Assembly: GCA_002784125.1 (NCBI GenBank)
Contig: PFKD01000287.1
Span: 1-41,890, forward strand
Reading direction: 5' to 3'
From: Flexibacter sp. CG_4_10_14_3_um_filter_32_15
Lineage (GTDB): Bacteria; Bacteroidota; Bacteroidia; Cytophagales; Bernardetiaceae
Length of the DNA stretch: 41,890 nucleotides
The position numbers and the translations under genes are program-made. Under the pieces are notes generated by a model, which was not told the origin of the DNA, ran no database searches, and saw only the letters and a list, made by a program, of their open reading frames with translations. Shown here piece by piece: positions 34,193 to 41,890 of this stretch (positions within the stretch are counted from its first letter, which is position 1; every line of letters begins with the position of its first letter).

Positions 34193-35824
34193 CTAAACCC
34201 ACCCAAAAACCAAACTAGGCAAAATCCCCAAAAGAATACTAAAGAAAATCAGAATAATAGCAATGAGTTTGTAAAAAGTAGAAATGTCTTTTAGTTCTGT
34301 ATTTTTTAAATTGTGATGGAGTGAAAAATCGCCTAAAAACATTCGTTTGTACGTCCAAAGAAAATAACTGGCTGTAAAAATAAGCGTTAAGGCAGCCAAA
34401 ATAGATAACCAAATCGGTAAATAATCCGATGAAAAAGCACCTAAAAAAACAGTCAGTTCGGCTACAAAACTAGAAAAAGTAGGAAGTCCCAAACCTGCAA
34501 AAAAAGCAATTCCTACAAAAGCCGTATAACGAGGCATTTTATGAAAAAGTCCACTATAATTTGTGATAGTTAGGTCATTAGTTTGCTCATACAAGACACC
34601 CACCAACAAGAAAAGTAAAGGCGAAATAAGTCCATGACTAAGCATTTGATAAATCGCTCCGTTTGTTCCCTCTGCATTTATGGCAGCAAAACCCAAAAGC
34701 ACAAAACCCATGTGCGAAACCGAAGAATAAGCAATCATGCGTTTGAGGTGCGTCTGTCCAAGTGCTAAAAAAGCTCCATACAACATCGAAAAAACGCCCC
34801 AAGCTCCTATCCAAACTGAAAAATCTATCGCTACATCTGTAAAAACAGAAAAAGGTAAACGCAAAAGTCCATAACCACCCACTTTCAAAAGTACACCAGC
34901 CAAAACCATCGAAATCGGTGTTGAGGCTTCTACGTGTGCAATCGGCAGCCACGTATGCAAAGGCGCAACAGGTAATTTTATCGCAAAACCCACCAAAAGC
35001 AAAAAGAAAACAACTATTCGTGTTGTATTTCCTTCATACGAAAAAAGAGCCGATTGAGGTAAAAAATAATTGGCATCTTTGAAGGCAAGCATATCAAAAG
35101 AATGCACAATTTGAGCAGCATTTTCAGTTAGTAAAGTAGAGTTTTTGAGTTTTGTAATGACTTCTTCTGTCGAAATTCCCAATTCTAAAGCTGTCTTTGT
35201 GATGTCTATTCCAGAATTTACGATGATTATTCCTGCAATCAGAATCAAAACCGAACCAATCAGCGTATAAATAAAAAACTTTATGGCTGCATATTCTTTC
35301 TGTTGCCCTCCCCAAATTCCTATCAAAAAATACATAGGAAGCAACATAAACTCAAAACAGATAAAGAAAAGCAAAAAGTCAAGCGACAAAAAACTTCCCA
35401 TTACTGCCCAAGAAAGCAATAAATATAAGAAAAAATACAAACGAGGACGAATCAATATTTTTTTAGAAAAAACAGAAGCCAAGCCTCCCACCCACAAAAC
35501 AAGCGCAGCAAGAGCAATCAAAAGAATATTATTCTTATCTATTCCCAAAAAATAATCAGCGTGAAGAATCCCAAATTTACCCAAACTGACGTGCCACCAA
35601 CTTAGTTTTTCAGATAAAAGTAAATTCTGACTGTCTAAAAGTGATAAATCTAAATTCGTTTTGGCAAAATAAAGCATCATTGCTACCAAAAACAGTTCGA
35701 TAGAAAGAACGCCTATTCCAATCCATTTGTAAAAATGAGTTTTGTTTTCTCCAAAAGGAATCAAACAAAGAATACTTCCCAAAAGTGGAAACCAAAAAAT
35801 AAGAGAGAGAATGAAATTTTCCAT
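34193..35824 (-). CDS. nuoM: NADH-quinone oxidoreductase subunit M
   Basis: A membrane subunit of respiratory complex I, one of the antiporter-like proton channels. 543 residues, slightly longer than E. coli NuoM (509), with about 14 hydrophobic helices. The channel glutamate lies in FFICFEFMLLPMYFL. The central lysines are in FAIKLPVAPLHTWLP and GVLLKVGGYGLLRLPF, with the conserved HVEASTPISMVLAG between them. Residues 225-275 hold a non-conserved soluble insert (ELGISTEEVITKL onward). No other nuo gene is in the window, unusual because nuoL, nuoM and nuoN are commonly adjacent. It may be co-transcribed with the lipoprotein gene upstream through a repeat-filled gap, and is followed by a strong terminator. 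Confidence 0.95.
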   Translation of the reverse strand: MENFILSLIFWFPLLGSILCLIPFGENKTHFYKWIGIGVLSIELFLVAMMLYFAKTNLDLSLLDSQNLLLSEKLSWWHVSLGKFGILHADYFLGIDKNNILLIALAALVLWVGGLASVFSKKILIRPRLYFFLYLLLSWAVMGSFLSLDFLLFFICFEFMLLPMYFLIGIWGGQQKEYAAIKFFIYTLIGSVLILIAGIIIVNSGIDITKTALELGISTEEVITKLKNSTLLTENAAQIVHSFDMLAFKDANYFLPQSALFSYEGNTTRIVVFFLLLVGFAIKLPVAPLHTWLPIAHVEASTPISMVLAGVLLKVGGYGLLRLPFSVFTDVAIDFSVWIGAWGVFSMLYGAFLALGQTHLKRMIAYSSVSHMGFVLLGFAAINAEGTNGAIYQMLSHGLISPLLFLLVGVLYEQTNDLTITNYSGLFHKMPRYTAFVGIAFFAGLGLPTFSSFVAELTVFLGAFSSDYLPIWLSILAALTLIFTASYFLWTYKRMFLGDFSLHHNLKNTELKDISTFYKLIAIILIFFSILLGILPSLVFGWV

Positions 35825-35836
35825 TAAAAATCAAAA

Positions 35837-35917
35837 GTAGCCGACAGTTTCCAACTGTCGTTTAAAACAAACTGTCATTTAAAATATACTTCTGACAGCT
35901 TGGAAGCTGACAGCTAC
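35837..35917. repeat. GTAG double-hairpin repeat before nuoM
   Basis: Arm 1 (35837-35860) starts GTAGC and folds as a perfect 8-bp stem, CGACAGTT/AACTGTCG, with loop TCC. Arm 2 (35891-35917) folds as CAGCTT-GG-AAGCTG and ends GCTAC. The arms are imperfect reverse complements. It shares its layout with 36489-36550 and 41122-41198. Confidence 0.8.
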
Positions 35918-35933
35918 GTAAAAGACAAATTTA

Positions 35934-36470
35934 CTACTTTTCTTGCTCTTTTCTGTCAAAGGTTTCTTCTAGTTTCTTTTTTTGTCTTTCTTGTGATTCA
36001 GGAGTAGAAATAATATAAACCGTTTTTCCATTTTCTACAAAGACAACTTGGTCAAAATCCTTTTTTTCAATCAAGGTCATTCCTACAAAAGGAGATGTTG
36101 CTTTTGAAGTTATATCGACATCTTCATAAAGCCAAATAATTTCGTTTTGTTCGTAGGTAATGTGTTGAGTAGTGATTTGAGTAGGATTTTTTTCATACTT
36201 GACAACAGCCACTACAATCTGCTGAGAAAAATCTATATCCCCTTTTATCTTACCAAAAGCAGCTTCAAAACTCTCTTTTTCGGTAAAATACATAAAACGA
36301 GTAGTATCATTGGTAGGCTTATAGTCTTTATTTTGGTACTCATAACCACTCAAATCTGCAAACGCCAAACGCTCCAAAGAATCGTAAGAAGTAAAAGAAA
36401 CACAGCTTGATAAAAAAGTAGAACCTACAAAAAGACAAAAAATAGAAAGGGTAAAAAATATTTTTTTCAT
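35934..36470 (-). CDS. Hypothetical lipoprotein
   Basis: 178 residues from the ATG at 36470 (MKKIFFTLSIFCLFVGSTFL). The open frame continues to 36515, but those codons come from a hairpin repeat (36489-36550) and would spoil the signal peptide. The lipobox is TFLSSC, with the Cys at about 23. The mature part begins with VSFTSYDSLERLAF, then alternating strands (QQIVVAVVKYEK, NEIIWLYEDVDI, DQVVFVENGKTVYII), and ends in a charged helix (KKKLEETFDRKEQEK). This fits a small alpha/beta domain with a helical tail; I do not recognise the family. It is on the same strand as nuoM, which follows after 109 bases. Confidence 0.78.
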   Translation of the reverse strand: MKKIFFTLSIFCLFVGSTFLSSCVSFTSYDSLERLAFADLSGYEYQNKDYKPTNDTTRFMYFTEKESFEAAFGKIKGDIDFSQQIVVAVVKYEKNPTQITTQHITYEQNEIIWLYEDVDITSKATSPFVGMTLIEKKDFDQVVFVENGKTVYIISTPESQERQKKKLEETFDRKEQEK

Positions 36471-36488
36471 ATAAAATAGAGAAGTTAA

Positions 36489-36550
36489 GTAGTACAGATT
36501 TCCTAATCTGCACAAAAAATAGTTTTCAAATAGACTAGGAAGTCTGTTAT
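36489..36550. repeat. GTAG double-hairpin repeat upstream of the lipoprotein
   Basis: Arm 1 folds as CAGATT-TCCT-AATCTG (36495-36510) after GTAGTA; arm 2 folds as AGACT-AGGA-AGTCT (36532-36545). The two arms are imperfect reverse complements. Same plan as the repeats at 35837 and 41122. Confidence 0.7.
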
Positions 36551-36832
36551 ACGTTGTTTGATTAACAAACTAAAAAGAATCAAGTTAGTTTTTTTTGATA
36601 AAATTACAACAATTCTTAAAATCAAAATTCGTTTTTGTATTTTTGAGGAATTAAAAACTACTAATTTCATAGAACACCGATTTTACGAATTAGACAGATT
36701 TGAATATAATTGAATTAACAGAAAAAGAAATTTATATTATCTTCATTCATCATATAGATCATAAAAATCATTTACCAATCCTACCCTACAAAAAACAGCA
36801 AGGTAGAGTAATAAACACAGAAATTATATTTT
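36551..36832. other. Gene-free leader region of the phosphohexomutase gene
   Basis: There is no supported gene. It contains an 18-bp exact copy (36762-36779, taaaaatcatttaccaat) of the repeat before coaE, followed by cctaccc, and a worn copy of a repeat of the type common in Bacteroidota (around 36665-36715). No strong promoter was found by eye. Confidence 0.5.
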
Positions 36833-38587
36833 ATGCTAGAATCAACAATCCAACAAAAAGTCAATCATTGGTTAGACGGAAATTATGACGCAGAAACCAA
36901 AGCAAGCATCAAAAAACTATCTGAAACTGACCTTACAGATGCTTTCTATAAAGATTTAGAATTTGGAACAGGTGGACTTCGTGGACTTATGGGCGTTGGC
37001 ACAAACCGAATGAATCGTTACACAGTAGGTGCAGCCACGCAAGGACTTTCAAATTACCTCAAAAAATCATTTCCAAACTACAAAGAAGGAGAAATTAGTG
37101 TTGCTATTGCGTATGATAGCCGTAATAATTCCCCTGAATTTGCTCAAATTGTAGCTGATGTTTTTTCTGCAAATGGCATAAAAGTATTTTTATTTACTGC
37201 ACTACGTCCTACTCCAGAACTTTCTTTTGCTATCCGTTATTTGGGTTGCAAAAGTGGTGTTGTTTTGACAGCTTCACACAATCCGAAGGAATACAATGGT
37301 TACAAAGCCTATTGGGAAGACGGTGGACAAGTCGTTGCACCTCACGACGAAAACATTATTACAGAAGTACAGGCAATAAAAAGTGTAGATGAGATAAAAT
37401 TTCAATCTAATGCTAAATTGATTGAAAAAATAGATGAGCAAGTAGATAAACCTTATCTTTCTCAACTTATCAACTCTCTAGCAGACCCAAAAACAAAGGA
37501 AGTAATCAAAAAACAGAGCGACCTTTCTATCGTTTATACGCCTTTGCATGGAACAGGAATTACACTTATTCCACAGGTTTTGAAGGAATTAGGTTTCGAA
37601 AATCTACATAATGTAGAAGAACAAACTAGCGCAGATGGAAATTTTCCAACAGTAGTTTATCCAAACCCAGAAGAAGCCGAAGCGATGACTTTAGCACTCA
37701 AAAAAGCAAAAGAAGTAAATGCTGATGTTGTTATGGCAACTGACCCAGATGCCGATAGAGTAGGAATTGCAGTAAAAAATAAGGAAGGCGATTTTGTATT
37801 AATGAACGGAAATCAAACGTTTGCTTTGCTCGTGGCTTACAATTTGGAAGCATGGAAAAATGCAGGAAAACTCAATGGCAATCAAATGGTAATCAAAACC
37901 ATTGTTACAACCGAATTGATAAAAGAAATTACACAAAAATATGGTGTAAATATCTATGATACTTTGACTGGTTTCAAACACATTGCAGCACTTATTGAAA
38001 GTAAAAAACAGACCAATCCGAATGAAGAATTTATTTTGGGAGGAGAAGAAAGCTACGGTTATTTGATTGGCGATGAAGTTCGTGATAAAGATGGTGTTGC
38101 CTCGTGTGCAAGTATTGCGCTTTTGGCAGCTTATGCAAAAGACAAAGGTTTTTCTCTTTTTGAATGGCTTATTGAAATCTATAAAGAATATGGTTTTTAT
38201 TTGGAAGAACTCGTTTCTATCACTAAAAAAGGACAACAAGGAGCAGCACAAATCGAAGAGATGCTAAAAACATTTAGACAAAATCCTCCAAAAAAATTAG
38301 CAGGAAGTGATTTGTTATCTGTCTATGATTATCAAAAGCAAACTATTTTAGATGTACAAAAAGGAACTTCTAAACCAATGGAAACAGATTTACCAAAGTC
38401 TAATGTACTTGCTTTTTATACAGAAGATGGAAGTAAAATAAGTATGCGTCCGTCGGGAACAGAACCAAAAATCAAGTTCTATTTTTCTGTAAAAGATACG
38501 TTAGACAGTACAGAAAATTATGAAAAAGTAAAAAAAGGACTTCAAGAGAAGATTCAAAAGCAGATTGCTGATTTGGGGATTAATTAA
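36833..38587 (+). CDS. Phosphoglucomutase/phosphomannomutase family enzyme
   Basis: 584 residues, an alpha-D-phosphohexomutase of the cytoplasm that moves phosphate between C1 and C6 of hexose phosphates. The phosphoserine motif VVLTASHNPKEYNGYKAYW has the active Ser at about 146. The metal-binding loop is ATDPDADRVGIAV at about 302, the sugar-binding loop GGEESYGYLIGDEV at about 402, and the phosphate-binding loop RPSGTEPKIKFYF at about 540. The N-terminal FGTGGLRGLMGVG is typical of the longer PGM2-like group (about 560-590 residues) that act on glucose or ribose phosphates. Domain order and length are complete. Which sugar is preferred cannot be read from sequence by eye. The gene stands alone and is followed 20 bases later by a MITE-like element. 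Confidence 0.93.
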   Translation: MLESTIQQKVNHWLDGNYDAETKASIKKLSETDLTDAFYKDLEFGTGGLRGLMGVGTNRMNRYTVGAATQGLSNYLKKSFPNYKEGEISVAIAYDSRNNSPEFAQIVADVFSANGIKVFLFTALRPTPELSFAIRYLGCKSGVVLTASHNPKEYNGYKAYWEDGGQVVAPHDENIITEVQAIKSVDEIKFQSNAKLIEKIDEQVDKPYLSQLINSLADPKTKEVIKKQSDLSIVYTPLHGTGITLIPQVLKELGFENLHNVEEQTSADGNFPTVVYPNPEEAEAMTLALKKAKEVNADVVMATDPDADRVGIAVKNKEGDFVLMNGNQTFALLVAYNLEAWKNAGKLNGNQMVIKTIVTTELIKEITQKYGVNIYDTLTGFKHIAALIESKKQTNPNEEFILGGEESYGYLIGDEVRDKDGVASCASIALLAAYAKDKGFSLFEWLIEIYKEYGFYLEELVSITKKGQQGAAQIEEMLKTFRQNPPKKLAGSDLLSVYDYQKQTILDVQKGTSKPMETDLPKSNVLAFYTEDGSKISMRPSGTEPKIKFYFSVKDTLDSTENYEKVKKGLQEKIQKQIADLGIN

Positions 38588-38606
38588 ACCTACATTTAGT
38601 ATTTTA

Positions 38607-38800
38607 CTACTGTACCCTACTATTTTTTGTAGTTGTATTATGGGTAAGGATTGGTAGGATTAACAGGATTTAAAATACAGATAAATACAAACAGTACTTA
38701 TTTTAAATAAATAATTTATAAAAAAAAATTTAAATAATATAATTATATTCTCTGTGTTCCTCTGTGAACTCTGTGTTTAAAAAATAGTAGGGTACAGTAG
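38607..38800. mobile_element. 194-bp MITE-like element with 22-bp inverted ends
   Basis: Perfect 22-bp inverted ends at 38607-38628 and 38779-38800 (starting ctactgtaccctactatt). The inside contains a reverse copy of the AT-rich repeat near coaE (about 38641-38690) and the string tctgtgttcctctgtgaact, a type of sequence often found in dispersed repeats. No transposase is inside and I see no target duplication. Its right end lies inside the coding frame that ends at 38730. Confidence 0.8.
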
Positions 38801-39083
38801 GCATTATTCTCAACATAACCAAGCTATCTTCAAAAACAGGTAACTCAACTATAATACTATCTACTTTTGTGTCATCTACACGAAAATACAAATCTTGTAC
38901 AACCTTATATCCAGGGGCAAATTTGTTACTCCAATAATATCCCCAATCACTCATTGCAATACCTGCACAATAAATTGTTTCCTCATATTCAATTTGTTTT
39001 AGAGATTGAGCAAAACTATTAGATGTTATAATTAATAGAAAAGAGAAAGAGAAGACTAAAAACACTTTTTTTGAACTGTTCAT
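38730..39083 (-). CDS. Hypothetical exported protein whose 3' end is supplied by the MITE-like element
   Basis: 117 residues. The signal peptide is MNSSKKVFLVFSFSFLLIIT, ending near SFAQ. The mature part (CAGIAMSDWGYYWSNKF, then YFRVDDTKVDSIIVELPVF) looks like a small beta-rich periplasmic domain with no match I can name. The last 23 residues, beginning PTVPYYFLNTEF, are encoded by the inverted end and interior of the element at 38607-38800. The original C-terminus has therefore been lost or replaced, and the present product may be non-functional. It is preceded on the same strand by the htpG terminator, so it must have its own promoter, which I could not identify. Confidence 0.6.
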   Translation of the reverse strand: MNSSKKVFLVFSFSFLLIITSNSFAQSLKQIEYEETIYCAGIAMSDWGYYWSNKFAPGYKVVQDLYFRVDDTKVDSIIVELPVFEDSLVMLRIMPTVPYYFLNTEFTEEHREYNYII

Positions 39084-39111
39084 ACTTGTTTGTTTTTTGA
39101 TGTGAAAACAA

Positions 39112-39155
39112 GATACAAAAAAGCCTTTTCAAAAATTAATTTGAAAAGGCTTTTT
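39112..39155 (-). terminator. Strong terminator of htpG
   Basis: A 16-bp perfect stem (39118-39133 with 39140-39155, AAAAAGCCTTTTCAAA and its complement) with a 6-base loop and T runs on both sides, so it may work in both directions. It follows the htpG stop by about 100 bases. Confidence 0.92.
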
Positions 39156-39257
39156 ATGTATTCCTAAATTGTATGATAGGAAAAGGCAAGCCATTTTCCC
39201 TACAAATTATGATGAAAATCTAGGTAACTGAAATTAGAAATTTTCATTTCCCAATTC

Positions 39258-41090
39258 CTATTTCATAAAACTCAAACTACGTTCTACAAAATTAGAAAGA
39301 GCTTTTCCTTCTAAAAGATTTTGAGAAAGAAGCGACAAATCATACGCCTGTTGAGCGATTTGCTTTTGTGTTTCTTCATCTTTTGTATCTAAGATTTTCT
39401 GTACTAAAGAATGATTTGCATTTACGATAACATTGTACTGGTCAGGCAGATTCATTCCGTACATTCCTCCTCCTCCAGACATCGCCATTTCTTTCATGCG
39501 ACGCATAAACTCTGAAAGTGTAAGCGTTACAGGCATTTCATCGGTTGGCATTGGTTGTACTTGAACAGTATGATTTTCGGTAACGATTTTCTCAAAAATC
39601 TCTTTTACTTTCGTTTGGTCTGCTTCTGATAAAACGGCTTCTAAAACTTCATCTTTTGCAATAATTTTATCTGCAGTATCCGAGTCAATTCTACGAATAG
39701 AAATATTTTCTAATTTTCCTTCCAAACGCTGAATTAAATGCGAATCGATAATCGAATCCATTACCAAAACATCATATCCTCGCTTTTGAGCAGAAGAAAT
39801 AAATGTATGTTGTTTTTGTACATCAGCAGCATATAACCAAACTTTTTTACCGTCTTTGTCGGTTTGATTGGTTGCAATTTTTTCGTTGTATTCGTCAAAT
39901 GTAAATGTTTTTCCATCTACATTTTTTACTAATGCAAATTTCTCAGCTTTTTCTAAGAATTTTTCATCCGTTATCATTCCGAATTTTACGAAAAGACCTA
40001 TATCATCCCATTTGCTTGCGTAACCTTCTCTATCATTTTTGAAAAGTTCTTGTAATTTATCAGCTACTTTTTTAGTAATATAACTGCTGATACGTTTTAC
40101 ATTTCCATCTGCTTGTAAATAACTTCTCGAAACGTTCAAAGGAATATCTGGAGAATCAATTACACCGTGTAAAAGTGTCAAAAATTCGGGAACAATTTCT
40201 TTTACTTCATCTGTAATAAATACTTGACGGCTATAAAGTTGAATTTTATCTTTTGAAGCTGTAAGCTCTTGTTTTACTTTAGGGAAATACAAAATTCCTG
40301 TAAGCTCAAACGGATAATCTACATTCAAATGAATCCAAAATAATGGATCTTCGCCCATTGGATAGAGTTTTTTATAGAACGCTAAATAATCTTCGTCTTT
40401 AAGCTCAGAAGGAGATTTTGTCCAAAGTGGATTTGTATCATTGATTTGCTCTCCTTCAAATTCGATTGGAATTGGTAAAAATTTAGCGTATTTATCCAAA
40501 ATTCCTTTCAAACGGAAGTTATCTAAAAACTCTTCTGAATCTTCTGCAATGTGAAGAATAATATCAGTTCCTCGTTCTGCTTTAGTTGTTTGTTCTAACT
40601 CAAATGAAGTCGAACCTTCACATTCCCAATGCGCTGCTTCATCTTCTTTAGCCGAAAAAGCACGAGAAATAATTTCTACTTTGGTAGAAACCATAAAAGC
40701 AGAATAAAAACCTAAGCCAAAATGTCCGATTATTTGCTTATTATTTGGAGCATCTTTGTATTTTTCTACAAATTCTGCTGCACCTGAAAAAGCAATCTGA
40801 TTGATGTATTTTTTGATGTCTTCGGCAGTCATACCGATTCCATTATCACTTACTGTAATCGTTTTGGCTTCTTTATCAAAAAAAACTTTTACTTTCAAAT
40901 CGCCTACTGGGCTTGTTGCTTCTTTATCAAAATCAGCCGAAGAAGCTAAGTGTTTTAGCTTTTGAGTGGCATCTATGGCATTGGCTACAAGTTCTCTTAA
41001 AAATATTTCGTGGTCAGAATAGAGAAACTTCTTGATGATTGGAAAAATATTTTCCGTATTTACTGATAAATTACCTTGTTCTACGCTCAT
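39258..41090 (-). CDS. htpG: Chaperone HtpG (Hsp90 family)
   Basis: The bacterial Hsp90 chaperone, an ATP-dependent cytoplasmic dimer that helps late folding. 610 residues, within the family range (about 600-680). The GHKL ATP-binding domain is intact: FLRELVANAIDATQKLKHL (residues 30-48; most homologues have N-A-S/C-D-A here), VSDNGIGMT, and IGHFGLGFYSAFMV. The middle domain has DIPLNVSRSYLQAD with the conserved catalytic-loop arginine. The C-terminal part includes the glycine-rich GGGGMYGMNLPDQYN and a short dimerisation end. The start MSVEQGNLSVNTE is standard. The gene stands alone: a double-hairpin repeat lies just upstream (41122-41198) and a strong terminator downstream. No heat-shock promoter element was recognised. 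Confidence 0.96.
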   Translation of the reverse strand: MSVEQGNLSVNTENIFPIIKKFLYSDHEIFLRELVANAIDATQKLKHLASSADFDKEATSPVGDLKVKVFFDKEAKTITVSDNGIGMTAEDIKKYINQIAFSGAAEFVEKYKDAPNNKQIIGHFGLGFYSAFMVSTKVEIISRAFSAKEDEAAHWECEGSTSFELEQTTKAERGTDIILHIAEDSEEFLDNFRLKGILDKYAKFLPIPIEFEGEQINDTNPLWTKSPSELKDEDYLAFYKKLYPMGEDPLFWIHLNVDYPFELTGILYFPKVKQELTASKDKIQLYSRQVFITDEVKEIVPEFLTLLHGVIDSPDIPLNVSRSYLQADGNVKRISSYITKKVADKLQELFKNDREGYASKWDDIGLFVKFGMITDEKFLEKAEKFALVKNVDGKTFTFDEYNEKIATNQTDKDGKKVWLYAADVQKQHTFISSAQKRGYDVLVMDSIIDSHLIQRLEGKLENISIRRIDSDTADKIIAKDEVLEAVLSEADQTKVKEIFEKIVTENHTVQVQPMPTDEMPVTLTLSEFMRRMKEMAMSGGGGMYGMNLPDQYNVIVNANHSLVQKILDTKDEETQKQIAQQAYDLSLLSQNLLEGKALSNFVERSLSFMK

Positions 41091-41121
41091 AATTCTATTT
41101 TTTTTATGGTTTATTTCTAGG

Positions 41122-41198
41122 GTAGAAGACAGTTTTCAACTGTCTTAAAAATTATCTTTAAAATATTGTATCTCTGACGGTTGAAAACAGTCAGCTAC
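41122..41198. repeat. GTAG double-hairpin repeat upstream of htpG
   Basis: Arm 1 begins GTAG and folds as a perfect 9-bp stem, AAGACAGTT-TTC-AACTGTCTT (41126-41146). Arm 2 (41174-41198) is an imperfect reverse complement ending GCTAC. It occupies the htpG leader or promoter region, 32 bases upstream of the start codon. Confidence 0.8.
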
Positions 41199-41337
41199 TT
41201 TATGATAAAGGAGTTAGCTAGTTTTATTCCAATCGAATTTTTGAGTTTTTAAATAGGTAAAATCGGAAATTTTGTCAGTTTTTTAATCAATAAACAATAT
41301 TGTTCTTAAATTGGAGTCTTATCAAAATCTATTTACT

Positions 41338-41814
41338 ATGAATCATTTCACTAAATTACTTTTCGTTCTAGCTTTTAATATTTTATTCTTTGCTTGTTCT
41401 TCTACTTCTAAAGTTGAGAAAAAAGAACTGACTTTGGAAGAATTGTTAATCAAAACATGGGAATTACATCAAGCAGTAGGAACAAACTCTAAATACGACA
41501 CTAACTCTAACAATCTCCATCACGACAAATATATAGAGTTTGAAAAAAATAATACTTACAACACAAATGCACCAAAATATTTTAAAAAGACAGTAGGGAC
41601 ATGGCATTTCAATGAAACTAGAGACAGCATTTATTTTAATAAAAACACCGAAAAACAAATCATTTTTTCTATTTTCAATATTTATGAACGAGGAATGTCT
41701 TTGTTGTCTTATGAAACAGAAAGCGAAGAAGATATTTATGGACAGCTTTATTCTTTACAGTTTGTAGAAGTTGGTTATTATGGTAGTTCTCAAATTCCTA
41801 AAGATAAAAGGTAA
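41338..41814 (+). CDS. Small hypothetical lipoprotein (lipocalin-like pattern)
   Basis: 158 residues from the ATG at 41338 (MNHFTKLLFVLAFNILFFAC); the frame reaches 41311, but the shorter start gives a normal lipoprotein signal with the Cys at about residue 20. The mature part has LLIKTWELHQAV, then KYIEFEKNNTYNT, VGTWHFNETRDSIYF, and strands at the end. The W-x-L start and the repeated F/Y-x-F strand pattern with GTWxF resemble small lipocalin-like lipoproteins (for example DUF4923/lipocalin_4 type) common in Bacteroidota; this is a pattern impression only. It is divergent from htpG across 247 bases holding the hairpin repeat. The last 76 bases of the window hold no gene. Confidence 0.75.
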   Translation: MNHFTKLLFVLAFNILFFACSSTSKVEKKELTLEELLIKTWELHQAVGTNSKYDTNSNNLHHDKYIEFEKNNTYNTNAPKYFKKTVGTWHFNETRDSIYFNKNTEKQIIFSIFNIYERGMSLLSYETESEEDIYGQLYSLQFVEVGYYGSSQIPKDKR

Positions 41815-41890
41815 AATAGAATTAACATGAGTGACATTTATAAAATCTAAAATAGTCCTTTCCTAGCAACAAAGTTGCGTAACCTTTGTA

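Noticed and set aside
38748-38780. Coding sequence for a conserved C-terminus NTEFTEEHREY
   Set aside because: The DNA is the string tctgtgttcctctgtgaact, of a type seen in non-coding dispersed repeats, and lies inside the element with inverted ends.

Overview
The window looks like chromosomal DNA of a Bacteroidota bacterium, most likely a marine or aquatic member of the Cytophagales (Bernardetia/Flexibacter-like). The evidence is AT-rich DNA, no Shine-Dalgarno sequences before genes, promoter-like TTG-N19-TAnnTTTG boxes, many short lipoproteins, and housekeeping proteins (AceA, AceB, HtpG, NuoM, CoaE, phosphohexomutase) typical of that phylum. The genus is an inference.

Layout. (1) 1-4.1 kb, minus strand: a very large SF2 helicase with a PD-(D/E)xK-like C-terminus, followed 12 bases later by a gene that leaves the window; a candidate defence pair. 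(2) 4.2-7.4 kb: glyoxylate shunt genes aceB then aceA, with a strong terminator after aceA. (3) 8.1-9.8 kb: SixA-type phosphatase and a glycosyltransferase. (4) 10.3-13.1 kb, plus strand: an ECF sigma factor, a one-pass membrane protein with W-x-P repeats (possible anti-sigma factor) and an exported DUF4097-like repeat protein, closed by a terminator. (5) 13.3-14.4 kb: the stump of a CPA2 antiporter ending beside a repeat, then coaE. (6) 14.4-33.9 kb, minus strand: a same-strand run of 13 intact genes and one pseudogene. (7) 34.2-41.8 kb: nuoM, a lipoprotein, a phosphoglucomutase/phosphomannomutase, a gene whose 3' end was replaced by a MITE-like element, htpG and a small lipoprotein.

Region 6 is the most interesting part. 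In transcription order it encodes an alpha/beta-hydrolase lipoprotein, a vWA-like lipoprotein, a three-helix membrane protein, a tubulin/FtsZ-like GTPase (Tubulin_2 type), a 1266-residue protein with an actin/Hsp70-type ATPase core, then (after a terminator-like hairpin) three related single-pass membrane proteins and one soluble protein. These four share a cytoplasmic helical module and a common C-terminal domain. Last come a small membrane protein, a coiled-coil lipoprotein, a multi-pass membrane protein, another lipoprotein, and a decayed paralogue of the small membrane protein. A tubulin-fold and an actin-fold NTPase side by side, together with membrane and lipoprotein partners that share one tail domain, suggest a cell-envelope machine (membrane remodelling, polar organisation or conflict) that I cannot match to a named system. 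Function is inferred only from domains and context.

The window is also rich in small non-coding repeats: a 214-bp MITE with 21-bp inverted ends and an 8-bp target duplication that breaks a gene; a 194-bp element with 22-bp inverted ends; two 112-bp double-palindrome elements; a GTAG-started double-hairpin family; and GGTGGGGACACC hairpins, one copy lying where the antiporter gene is cut off. No tRNA, rRNA, CRISPR array or complete insertion sequence was seen.
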